Shown here piece by piece: positions 49,501 through 56,969 of a stretch of DNA of 64,000 bases. Location: the NCBI RefSeq assembly GCF_001854805.1, contig NZ_MBLO01000271.1, forward strand, positions 1 to 64,000, given 5' to 3'. The position numbers were made by a program, and so were the translations under genes. Below the pieces are notes generated by a model. That model was given only the letters and a program-made list of their open reading frames with translations, did no database searches and had not been told where the DNA came from. Origin of the DNA: Pseudofrankia coriaricola. Lineage in GTDB: Bacteria > Actinomycetota > Actinomycetes > Frankiales > Frankiaceae. Positions within the stretch are counted from its first letter, which is position 1. Each line of letters begins with the position of its first letter.

Positions 49501-50906
49501 ACGAAGCGCCGGCAGCCCGCGTCGAGGAACTGCCGCAGCAGCGTCGGCGACGGCACGTGCAGAAAGGTCGGGATGCCGATCGCCTCAAGGTCGGCCGCCT
49601 GGGAGGGCCGGCCGCCGGCGACGATGACACAGGACGGCCGGATCTCGCGTACCACCTCCAGCTGGGAGGCGCGCAGATCCTCAGGGGCGAAGCCGAGCAG
49701 GCCGACCCCCCAGGGGCGCTCGCCGAGCAGGTCCCGGGTCTCGAGCAGCAGCCGGCGGGACTGCTCCGCGTCCGCCAGCGCCAGCGCCAGGAACGGCAGC
49801 GCGCCGTCGACGGCGACGCGGCGCGCGAACCCGGCCTGGTCGCTCACCCGGGTCATCGGCCCCTGCGCGACCGGCCGGGTCGTTCCCCAGGAGGCGCACA
49901 GCGGCGAGTCCGTCGCCAGCACGGACTCGGCGGCCGCGAGTTCCGCCGAGCCCGTGCTGGCGCGCAGGGCGGCGCGGATCGCCTGGACGGCCCGCGCGGT
50001 GGTCCCGAACCGGTTGGCGAACAGCTGGGCGAGGAAGGCATCCTGCCCCACCGGCAACAGCTGGCGACCAGGGTCCTGGCCGCCGAGCCGGGCGGCGACC
50101 GCCTCGGCCGGCCAGTCCTCGGCGTTGCCGCTCGCCCGCCGGCCGGCGGGCGACTGGTAGACCCGGTAGCCGGCCGCGACGACCGTCTCCGTGCCGTCCA
50201 TGCGGCGCAGCGCGCTGCCGACCGGCTCGGTCACCGTGGCCTCGCGCAGCAGGCTGAGCTGGGTGTCCAGCACGATCCCGGCCGCACCGCCGACCACCGC
50301 CGCGACCGCCGTGCGCACGCCCATCCCGCCCCAGCACCAGACGGGCAGGGCCGCCCCCTCGTCCCCGAGCAGCTCCCGCTCCTCGAGCACCTGCTGCAGC
50401 AGGACGAAGGAGCTGAGCTCGCCGACCCGGCCGCCGGCCTCGTTACCCCGGGCCAGCAGGCCGTCGGCACCGGCGGCCACCGCCGCCACCGCCTCGCGCA
50501 CGCTCGTGACCTCGGCCAGGACGCGGGCATCGGGCAGCGCGTCCAGCAGCCGCTGGCTGGCGGCGTCGGCCAGAGCGCTGCCGGCCACCAGCAGGGTGTC
50601 GATCCGGTCGCGGTGCCGCGCCAGCTCGTCCGTGTCCACCGCGTCCAGCCGGGAGACCCACACGCCGAACGACGACTCGGTCAGTCGAGCGGTCAATCGC
50701 AGCGCCCGGGTCGCGCCGGCCGGGTCGGATCCCAGATCCAGCACGCCCAGCGCTCCGGCGCCGCTGACCGCCGCGGCCAGCCTGGGGTCCGGTTCTCCGA
50801 GCGGGCTTACCCCGATGACCTGGTCCCGTCTCCCGACGTCGCGGCGTCGCGCGTCTGTCACCCCGCGGCCGCCGACAACCGGGCTCCGCGTAGCACTGTG
50901 CTTCAC
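43503..50906 (-). CDS. PKS A: type I polyketide synthase, tandem NMO/PfaD-like barrels-KS-AT-ACP-KR
   Basis: A 2467-residue protein. Residues about 28-300 and 335-620 are two nitronate-monooxygenase/PfaD-like FMN barrels: NEAGGRVGELSSF and WGGMGVRTAVAAV in the first, SECGGHVGPRASF, LFAGGVHDARSAS and VGVLMGTAYLF in the second. KS (about 715-1130) has the Cys in VDAACASSLAALD (about 909) and His in EAHGTGTVVGD and GSVKSQIGHTKTAAG. AT (about 1290-1610) has AGHSYGELVAL (Ser about 1387) and CAFHSP (malonyl-type). One ACP (Ser in LSVNSLKRTEL, about 1901) and a KR (about 2010-2400; GGARGITAGF, SIAGVMGSRGQSDYAAAND) follow. The ACP and KR motifs resemble those of PUFA and heterocyst-glycolipid synthases. 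The GTG at 50906 follows GGAAG; a downstream GTG near 50861 is possible. It heads the operon. Confidence 0.93.
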   Translation of the reverse strand: MKHSATRSPVVGGRGVTDARRRDVGRRDQVIGVSPLGEPDPRLAAAVSGAGALGVLDLGSDPAGATRALRLTARLTESSFGVWVSRLDAVDTDELARHRDRIDTLLVAGSALADAASQRLLDALPDARVLAEVTSVREAVAAVAAGADGLLARGNEAGGRVGELSSFVLLQQVLEERELLGDEGAALPVWCWGGMGVRTAVAAVVGGAAGIVLDTQLSLLREATVTEPVGSALRRMDGTETVVAAGYRVYQSPAGRRASGNAEDWPAEAVAARLGGQDPGRQLLPVGQDAFLAQLFANRFGTTARAVQAIRAALRASTGSAELAAAESVLATDSPLCASWGTTRPVAQGPMTRVSDQAGFARRVAVDGALPFLALALADAEQSRRLLLETRDLLGERPWGVGLLGFAPEDLRASQLEVVREIRPSCVIVAGGRPSQAADLEAIGIPTFLHVPSPTLLRQFLDAGCRRFVFEGSECGGHVGPRASFPLWEAQLDVLLDYLDRTSPGARTAGSGPRAQTGLGLQVLFAGGVHDARSASMVAAMASPVAARGVGVGVLMGTAYLFTREAVELGAIQDEFQRQVVAARGTALLRTGPGHATRCVTSPFVDRFHAARDELRARGVPDQQAWEALERLNVGRLRVASKGLERHGDELAAVDGERQRAEGLFMAGQVAVLRSAATTIHHLHDDVTSGARRFLRDQAEWLWDGHGPAAASRASQTAPLDIAVVGMACVLPGAADLATYWANVVSGKDAVSLVPPERWDPEVYLDTDADHDGGPSGEKTRSKWGGFLPRIPFDPLRYGIPPASLASIEPVQALALETARRALDDAGLDPDRVNHIRTGVVFGTEPNSDLSAAITLRALLPAYYGEVPPELRDVLPRITAETFTGILGNIVASRISNRLDLGGPAYVVDAACASSLAALDMACKELRFGGADVMICGGADLHNGVLDYLLFSSVGALSPTGRARPFAADADGTTLGEGVACVVLKRLADAERDGDRVYAVVKGLGAASDGRSLGLTAPRPEGQQLALERAYHNAGLSPADVGLVEAHGTGTVVGDRAELTTLTRVFTEAGARPGTCALGSVKSQIGHTKTAAGLAALVKTSLALHHGVLPPTLHVETPNPAWEPDDSPFVLAGTARPWTRPVAERVAGVSAFGFGGANYHAVLAGHAGAVDARHALDQWPAELFVFRGADQAAALAGVAELRRLLVANDAGGRPWPLRDLAATATRRARPRRGLVRIAVVARDLDDLAHLLERAARGESDPRAGLFAVGGPSPGAPDGVGGGGVPGGAGAVAVLFPGQGSQRPGMLAELFVAFPELRDYLRLGEPWRDAIFPPSTFDGPPGLSPGGAGSAEERLRDTRVAQPALGIAGLGVYHLLSRLGLAPDMTAGHSYGELVALCAAGAYDPETLLDLSAARGEAIVRAVTGVASQASAGGTEPPDQGAMAAVRAPLAVVASALAETRLAEQVVVANHNAPDQVVISGATPAVEAMIRLLRDAGHSAIRLPVACAFHSPLIAGAGPEFAQRLAGAPLSDPRLPVWSNRTAEPYPATDGVGAAGDAVRAELAAQVAAPVRFVDQIEAMYAAGARVFVEAGPGRVLTGLVDSILGDRPHLAVACDGRRRGLTGFLDAVATLLVADVPLSVDWLVDGRDAVDRDGATAPTPPRWSVDGRSICRADGEPLPGGLLPAARVRQAGPPTLVAATTTLSLTGVPTPRHAAADEPAVGRPAAALAALGGTPSPAGQAIPAGQETSTGGAANHTIAPATREALVSQFLRTSRDNLAAQRDVLLSYLGAGRDAATALSTAARMPAADGLVASSVAHSWTGGPGPVDLLARPGTAIPVGPLAAPADTPIAIAAAAAVVPSAPAGAQGDVTATVLDLIAESTGYPTDMIEIDLDLETDLSVNSLKRTELAGQFVDRFTLTGAGGVDELSRLRTVRAIVGWLTEHTGTAAGSPEPPTIPAEPAAPTELTAPARPAGGARNRGPTRFVLTRRPASPAAPGRVDLTGTTWTVFGRAADVPGRKPIMHLLAELGAEARFKLVEELADGDQTAPDGAVYLAGWGDGGGEPELPDAFGALRAVVRGGPRWLLAVTPPDAMRAAGLRGLFRTLGREYPTTTVKLVETDAAAGPALTDAVAAELGEPPGGPVVVVHRDGARLAEELTAVSAGALATAGAGPADDGTAEATALGLDRDAVVVLVGGARGITAGFTALLAGAAGCHLELAGRTPEPVSEEDPRLAAATDRAALLDAVRELGHRSAKEASRAVAQVLAQREIRATLATVAARGGDARYHQLDVLDTEAVHRFVKQVFAHHGRIDAVVYSAGVIEDRLVADKEPESFRRVFDTKVAGARALLAAFDELPVPPRTLAFFGSIAGVMGSRGQSDYAAANDALETLGAAWARRTGSRALTVHWGPWAPDASHPGMVSADLERDFARRGVDLIDPEEGHRCLLRELAWGPRDIHGVVYTASGW

Positions 50907-51124
50907 AGATCACTTCCAGAGGTGTCCATGGGGCCGGCGATGCCGGCCAGGGAGTGGGTGATGCGTCGCCGGCCCGGCGGCCGAGGGGCTTTCGGCTGGG
51001 CGGACCGGCGACGAGAGGGCGCCGGCAAGGGGGCGGAGGGGCCGTGACATGCGACCGGCGTCGGGCAGCGAGTCCGGCGGTGCTCGCCACCTACGTATCC
51101 AGCGAATGAGCTTGGTTTTCCGTT

Positions 51125-51171
51125 TTTTGGCGAACGCCATCTCAGATGATGCTTTTGGCGAACGCCATCTC
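51125..51171. promoter_or_regulatory. Two 19-bp direct repeats, each with an internal dyad
   Basis: TTTTGGCGAACGCCATCTC at 51125-51143 and again at 51153-51171, identical and 28 bp apart. Each contains TGGCG-AA-CGCCA. They lie about 220-265 bp upstream of the first PKS gene. Repeated identical sites at a fixed spacing suggest a regulator binding cooperatively; the regulator is not identified. Confidence 0.5.
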
Positions 51172-52085
51172 GAGTACGGACTTCTTGACCGTGCGGACCG
51201 CCGCCGGCCTCCCGTCGCCGGATGGGCGGTGAGCGGTCCGCCGTATGATCCCGTGTCACGCGCCAGCCAACGTCGTCCGGCTCCCGACCAGGCCATTTCC
51301 CAGCGCGATCCGCGTGGACCGGCGGCCTACCTCCAATCCTTTGTCCAGCGTCTCCGCTTTCATACAGCACGGGCGCGGCACACGCATTCGAATGGCGCGG
51401 CCGGCAGGACCGGGCGCAAGGTGCTCCGTCAACACGATGACAGCCGCACTTTGACACGGTCCAACGAGCGTCAACCGGCCGCGCCTAACTGGCCTGCGGC
51501 CGTGGCTGCGGTCAACGACACGCCCGCGGGTGCGCGAGCATGCCTGGCTGCGACGCGGCCGGGAACCACAAAGTTCGTCAGCGAATAGGCGTCAGCCCGC
51601 GAGGCGGCGCATCAGCGCGTGCCGCCTCACAACGCCGGCGTGCGCATGAAGGAGACGACGGGCCGAACCAGTTCGCGGTCGAACGAAAGAGGCCGTCGAT
51701 ATCCACTGTGCAGGAACAGCTTGCACGCATCATCTTGGGTGTGGTAATGCCGCCTGTCTCGCCGTCGACAGGCGAACATGAACGGCCACCGCCGGCAGGC
51801 GCCTTCAACGGCGCCCCAGGCGGTCAGGGCACCGTGGGTCCCGCGTCCCCGCACCGGCTCCCGCCACCCCGCCCACCGGGCGACGCCCGGCCCCTCGATG
51901 CGAGAGCTGCCGGAGCAACCAGGCCCGAGGGGTCGGAAATATGCAGATGTTTAGCGTTCGACAAAAAGACGAATCACCTGGAACCGTCGCCCGCGGCCGC
52001 GTTGGCCATACCCAGCAAGTACCCCTCTCGGCCATCCATCCGCCGTTGACGAGGACAGACAGTAAACGACGGGACACATCTGCGC

Positions 52086-52097
52086 AAGTGAGCACTT
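52086..52097. promoter_or_regulatory. Palindrome AAGTG-AG-CACTT
   Basis: Perfect 5-bp arms around AG, with core GTGAGCAC. It resembles TetR-type operators and is nearly the same as the site at 52690-52703. GAGGAGCG and an ATG follow at 52111, but the frame that starts there does not look like a protein. Confidence 0.4.
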
Positions 52098-52689
52098 ACT
52101 GATGAGGAGCGATGAGTAAGGGGCGGCTACACGCACCGTCGCCACCACGGATGATTACGTCCCGAGGTCACCCGACTACGCACGATCGTCGCTCCGTGTT
52201 ACCGCCGCCCGCTGAGGCTCCCTTGAGCCCACGCCAGGCGGTCGAACCACCTGGCATGCCTCCACATGGCCACAACCCACTCGGCGCGCCTTGGCACGCC
52301 CACAGCCCCCGGCCGTTCGCCGCCAGCGCGGCGGCGCTGAACCATAGTCGACATTCGATCTCGCGGAACACCCAGGCCGCCCTCCAGATCCAGATGGGCC
52401 ACCACCTGCAGCGCTTCGCGCGGACCAGCGGCGCGGCCACGGCCGGGCCCGGTCGCGACGATCAGCGGGAACCCCGATGGCGCATGCGCGGCAGCTCTCG
52501 GGCGGCCCGCTCCGCGACGCGCCACGCTCGGCTCGCATCGCCGGATCTCGGGCAGGCGCCCGCGAGCGAGGCCCGGGAGCGGGTCCGCCCCAGGGAGCCG
52601 CGCCAAGCACCTCCACTTCGGACAAATCGAGTCACAGATGTCGCGAATCATCTACTGCGCGTCACGGCGACGAACACCATCCATCTAGA

Positions 52690-52703
52690 TGAGTGAGCAC
52701 TCA
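52690..52703. promoter_or_regulatory. Palindrome TGAGTG-AG-CACTCA
   Basis: Perfect 6-bp arms around AG, with the same GTGAGCAC core as the site at 52086-52097. It is a typical TetR-family operator shape. No intact gene begins near it. Confidence 0.45.
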
Positions 52704-53095
52704 CAATTTTTGCCCTAGCGACACAGAGGGTGGGCGTCACGGAACCAGGCGCCTCGTTCCCACAACGCGGATTCCCCAGCGGACGCACGGCCGCGAAGGC
52801 CGGATTCCCCAGCCCGAGCACGATGTGATGGACACGGAACTGTTTATCGATGTCGATGTCAAAAAATGTACCGATGCTCATGGGACCAAATGAGGACGAA
52901 TCCCAACGAGCGGCCTGTCGAGCCCGCCCGGCTGGCGCTGCGCGGCGGAGATGGAGCTCCTCCCCCACGTCCGCCTCAGCCGGAGACGACCCGCCCCGCG
53001 CGGCCGCTGCCGCCCCCTTCCGGAGCGGAAGTCATCCGTCTCACAGCTCGGATCCCTCGCGCCTCCCGCCGCGAGGCTAGGCACGCCGACCACGC

Positions 53096-53117
53096 CGATG
53101 GCACCAAAGTGCCATCG
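53096..53117. promoter_or_regulatory. Perfect 9-bp inverted repeat in the gene-poor region
   Basis: CGATGGCAC and GTGCCATCG separated by CAAA. It could be an operator or a small transcript hairpin or terminator; no gene end is recognised beside it. Confidence 0.4.
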
Positions 53118-54332
53118 ACGCGCGACGGTGTTCGCCGGGGTCACAGCCCTGCGGACGTTCCGGCGCCGCGCGGAGAAGTTGCCCCGGCGGCGCGTCGCCT
53201 TGATGCTGCTGAACGCGAAGATCACAGAGGTGGAGGCAAATGCCGCACCGGTTGTCTTCAGGGTTCCTCGGGTCGACAGACGGCACGCTTGTGCCGGCGA
53301 AGGCTGGATCAGGGAGGAGAGGTGCCCGTCGGGAAAAACTCAAGGACAGGTACAGAAAATGACTTCACCGTCGAGGCGGCTTTATCGGCCCGCATCGCCG
53401 TGCGGACCGGTACCACCAGAGCCGCCGCGTCCGGCGACCGGACGGCGAACGGGCATGACGATACAAACGCCGGCGACGACCCGTCGGAAACGACGATCCG
53501 ACCAACTGATGCCCCCGAACCAAGGGCCGATCGTCATCGGCGACCAATGACCGTGTGGCCGGCACGCTGGCGGCGGCGGCGAATGACGTCATCTCGTTCA
53601 CCCACCACGGGCCGACCTCGCCAAGCACATTGCGGCCTGTTGTCATCGGCACAGCCCCCGGCGGTCTGTCCCGCCGTCTTTTCTTCTGTACTGGGATCGC
53701 GGGGCAACGTCGCGCTCTGCCCCACGATGGCCGACGGGCCGCCCGGCATCGCCTGCGCACGGCCGTTCGCGGTGAGCTCGGCCGCCTGGAACCCGGCGTG
53801 GAAGACCCGGCTCGGCGCGCACTCGACGGCGGCCACCACGTCCACGCCGGGTCGTCCGCGGCCCTGGGCATCGTCACCGATGTGATCACTCGTTCAGGCC
53901 CGCCGGTGATCTTCGACGCGTCCAGGCGGTGGACCATCCGTTGATCGCGCCGCGGGTATGCGCAAGACGAACAGAAGGGGGCACGAGACGCCGGCCCACA
54001 GACCCACTCGTCGATCATGGGCCGGCTTCGTCAGCCGAGGGGCGGTGATCGCCGGCGGCGCACGGGAACTGGCGTCGGCTGACCGCCGAGAACCGCTCCG
54101 AAAGATCCACGGACAAGCCCGGCGCATCGAGCTGACTAACCGCCCAGATTCAGGCCCTAGCCGCCGAGACTCTGGCGGGCCGAGCTCGGCTGGATGCTGC
54201 CGACCGGTTTCGGGTGCCCACAGGAGCATGTCATGACGCCGTTTCGAAGGACCAGCCACGACGTCTCCGTGCCTCATTCACGCCGCCGGACCACGCGAAT
54301 GTATTTTGTATACGATGACGCCACGAGTCTTC

Positions 54333-54361
54333 TTGACAGCGCGACAACCGGATGCTATCCA
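54333..54361 (+). promoter_or_regulatory. Sigma-70-type promoter candidate for the GMC oxidase
   Basis: A perfect -35 TTGACA (54333-54338), a 17-nt spacer and a partial -10 TATCCA (54356-54361), about 300 bp upstream of the oxidase ATG. A GTATACGAT sequence lies 16 bp upstream of the -35 (54308-54316). Confidence 0.4.
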
Positions 54362-54659
54362 TATGTCCGGTATCGTGCGAGCCCCGGCTCGACACCGTTT
54401 CTGGCCGGTGCATACGCACCAGCTCGGCTGGCTACGCCGGGCCGCCTTCCCCCTCTTTTCACCAAACTTCTTGAGATGGTTTGCGAATAGCCGGCCATCT
54501 TTTTTCATGCCGTCATCCACCTGGTCCGGCCCGCACGATTTGGCGATGGATCCAGCACCTGGTCCAACGCTGTCGCAGCGGGGTCACCGCAGGGCGTGAG
54601 CGCCTGTCGGGGCCAGGCGCGGAGGCGGAGACCGCAACGCACGAAAATTGGAGGCGAAC

Positions 54660-56333
54660 ATGTCAGACGAGGCATCCGCGGCATCATCCGAGCCGGCATC
54701 ATCCGAGTCGGCATTACCCGAGCCGGTCAGCCCGACATCTTCCACCGGCTTCAGCCGCCGGGGGTTCATGGGCGCCGCCGCCGCGGGCGCGGGAGCGGTC
54801 GCGTTCGGCGGGCTGGTAGCCGGCGCCACGCCGGCGCGCGCGGTGACGACGACAGAGGTGACCGCACGGGCCGTCGTCGTCGGCACAGGCTTCGGCGGGG
54901 GTGTGACCGCGCTTCGGCTGGCCAAGGCCGGGGTGACCACGTTGGTCCTGGAACGCGGCCTGCGGTGGCCGACGGGCCCGAACTCGAACACCTTCGCGAC
55001 CCTCGCGAACCTGGACAGCCGGTCGGCCTGGCTGTCCCCCTACGCACCGGTACCGGGCGCCCCGCCCTTCCCGCTCTGGCCGCCCTACACCGGTGTCCTC
55101 GAGGTCATCAACGGCAACGGGATGACCGTCAACTGCGGCGCCTGCGTCGGCGGCGGCTCCATCATGTACCACGGCATGACGCTGCAGCCGAACATAGTCG
55201 AGTTCGCCCGGTCCATGCCGCTGGCGACCGGCCTTTATCCCGAGCTCAACTCGAAGTGGTATCCCACCGTCGCCTCGATGCTGGGCATCTCCACCATTCC
55301 CGACGACATTCTCAACGCAAGCCCGTACGCCTCCTCCCGGATCTTCCTGGACGTCGCCCCCAAGGCGGGCCTCCAGACGTTCCGCGTGCCGCTGCCGGTC
55401 GACTGGAACTTCGTGCGCGGGGAGCTGGGCGGCCAGTACAACGCCGCCTACACCAACAGCGACATCGCCTTTGGCGTCAACAACGGCGGGAAGCACTCGA
55501 TCGATGTCACCTACCTCGCCGCCGCGGAGGCGACGGGCAAGGTGCAGGTGCAGACGCTCCACGTCGTCCGTGACATCAAACTGGGCGCCAACAAGAAATG
55601 GGTGCTGTCGGTCGACCGCATCGACACCGCCGGGGTCGTCCAGGAGCACAAGAACATTACTGCGAGCGCGGTGTTCCTCAACGCCGGCTCGCCGGGAACG
55701 ACGCGGCTGCTGGTCAAGGCGAAGGGCAAGAACCTCATCCCGAACCTGCCGGACGCGGTCGGCACCCAGTGGGGGAACAACGGCGACCGCATCTACACCT
55801 GGATCGGCATGAACGACGACCCGGGCACGACGCAGGGCGGCCCGGCCGCCGTCGGCGGCACCGACCCCTTCAGCGCGATCCCGCTGCGGATCATCCACGC
55901 CGGCGCACCTCCGGCGGCCCTCGCCGGCCAGCGGCTGATGACCCTGGTCGGCTTCGGCATCGTCCCCGGGTCCGGCACCTGGGCCTACGACTCGACCACG
56001 GACGACGCCAAGCTGACCTGGCCCACCAACGCCGACGCCGCGCTCCAGACGTTGATCCGCAACAAGGTGAACGCCATCGCCCAGGCCGGCGGCGGCACCA
56101 TGGTCGACACCAACGCGACCCAGGCGTCGACGTGGCACGCTCTCGGTGGCGTTCCCATGGGATCGGCGGTCGACCTCTATGGCCGCGTTCTCGGGCAGAG
56201 CGGCCTCTATGTCCTCGACGGTGCCCGCATACCGGGCTCCACCGGCGCCTGCAACCCGTCCATGACCATCGCGGCCCTCGCCGAGCACAGCATGGCAAGG
56301 ATCGTCAGTCAGGACATCGGGCAGGTCTTCTAG
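54660..56333 (+). CDS. Cholesterol-oxidase-like GMC oxidoreductase, Tat-exported
   Basis: A 557-residue FAD enzyme of the class I cholesterol oxidase group, which would oxidise a 3-hydroxysteroid and isomerise it to the 4-en-3-one outside the cell. A Ser/Glu/Pro-rich start is followed by a twin-arginine signal (SRRGFMGAAAAGAGAVAFGG). FAD binding is at VVGTGFGGGVTALRLAKAG (about 74-92) and the second GMC block is NGNGMTVNCGACVGGGS. The active-site His is in WHALGGVPMG (about 491) and the Asn in TGACNPSMTIAALAEH (about 531), as in Streptomyces ChoA. The ATG at 54660 has GGAGG five bases upstream; a TTG at 54648 is in frame but less likely. Other sterols or secondary alcohols cannot be excluded. 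Confidence 0.87.
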   Translation: MSDEASAASSEPASSESALPEPVSPTSSTGFSRRGFMGAAAAGAGAVAFGGLVAGATPARAVTTTEVTARAVVVGTGFGGGVTALRLAKAGVTTLVLERGLRWPTGPNSNTFATLANLDSRSAWLSPYAPVPGAPPFPLWPPYTGVLEVINGNGMTVNCGACVGGGSIMYHGMTLQPNIVEFARSMPLATGLYPELNSKWYPTVASMLGISTIPDDILNASPYASSRIFLDVAPKAGLQTFRVPLPVDWNFVRGELGGQYNAAYTNSDIAFGVNNGGKHSIDVTYLAAAEATGKVQVQTLHVVRDIKLGANKKWVLSVDRIDTAGVVQEHKNITASAVFLNAGSPGTTRLLVKAKGKNLIPNLPDAVGTQWGNNGDRIYTWIGMNDDPGTTQGGPAAVGGTDPFSAIPLRIIHAGAPPAALAGQRLMTLVGFGIVPGSGTWAYDSTTDDAKLTWPTNADAALQTLIRNKVNAIAQAGGGTMVDTNATQASTWHALGGVPMGSAVDLYGRVLGQSGLYVLDGARIPGSTGACNPSMTIAALAEHSMARIVSQDIGQVF

Positions 56334-56969
56334 ATATCGGGAGGGTCCTCTGAGCGCCGCGACTGGTGCCCGGCCGAGGGCCGATATGAGCGGCGTTCCT
56401 CGGGTGGGTTCCGCTCCGACCGGCCGACGCCACGCGCCGCGCCGCCATCACGGCCCCTCGACCGTTCCCGGGCCGGCGTGATCACCGCGGCGCGCCGGTT
56501 CCCCGGGCGGCGACTGCCCGCCCGCGGAACCGGCGCGTCGCGGCCCGGCCGCACCGGTCGCCCGCCAGAGCGGCGATGACGCACGGGATCGACCGACGGG
56601 ACGACGCACGGAGTGTCGCCGCGGTCCACGAGGAAGATTATTGGTCACTATAGGTCGAGAGTCCGACCCCGGAGGGTGGCGCGATCGGAGGAACCGCCGA
56701 GCCTCGCGGTGGCGTGGACCGCGCCCGTCCTGATCGCGGCTTGCCGTCTGGTCCACGGCGGCCGGAAGCGACGTGCCGCGGTGTCCGGTGGTCGGGTGGT
56801 CGGGAATTACCGCCCGGCCGGGTTGACGGCGGGCGCCGCCGGAAGGTGCGCAGACACGTGGGCACAGCCATCCGGAACAGCATGAGCCGAACGGGCTCGT
56901 GGGCGGGGACCGGTTAGGCCGGGTCAAGGCGGGGAACGCCGCGTCGTGAGGGCGTCGGGGGGATCTGTT
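56334..56969. other. Spacer of 636 bp with a large hairpin
   Basis: No convincing gene. It contains a strong composite hairpin at 56491-56537 and must hold the promoter of the GAF-EAL gene, whose ribosome-binding GGGGGG lies just before 56970. Confidence 0.55.
56491..56537 (+). terminator. Composite hairpin, likely terminator of the oxidase transcript
   Basis: CGCGCCGGTTCC pairs with GGAACCGGCGCG (12 bp); inside, GGGCGG pairs with CCGCCC. It lies 158 bp past the oxidase stop. Confidence 0.5.

Larger units (their letters stand above)
50907..54659. other. 3.75-kb gene-poor region upstream of the PKS operon
   Basis: No open frame here has the codon usage, start signals or motifs of a real gene. 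Translations are rich in Arg, His, Pro and Cys on both strands, as expected from non-coding GC-rich DNA, and base composition is a little less GC-rich than in the flanking genes. It contains a duplicated dyad-containing element (51125-51171), two related palindromes (52086-52097 and 52690-52703), a strong hairpin (53096-53117), and a promoter-like sequence for the oxidase (54333-54361). It may be a site of old insertions and decay, or hold undetected RNAs. Confidence 0.6.

Noticed and set aside
34006-50906. Enediyne polyketide cluster
   Set aside because: The enediyne synthase is a single KS-AT-ACP-KR-DH-PPTase protein with a dedicated cassette; here the domains are split over two proteins, an ER-type flavin part is present and none of the enediyne accessory genes is seen.
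34006-50906. True PUFA (EPA/DHA) synthase
   Set aside because: PUFA synthases have multiple tandem ACPs, FabA-like double DH domains and a chain-length-factor KS; here there is one internal ACP, one PKS-type DH and both KS keep the active Cys.
51049-51588. 179-codon frame across the duplicated 19-bp elements
   Set aside because: No ribosome-binding site and no protein-like composition; the DNA repeats explain its repeated peptide.
52112-52696. 194-codon plus-strand frame between the two TetR-like palindromes
   Set aside because: It has a plausible ribosome-binding site, but the translation is dominated by Pro, His, Arg and Ser with no fold-like pattern; treated as non-coding.
52866-53885. 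339-codon frame in the gene-poor region
   Set aside because: Arg/Pro/Thr-rich translation without motifs; competing frames on the other strand are equally long, as expected for random GC-rich DNA.
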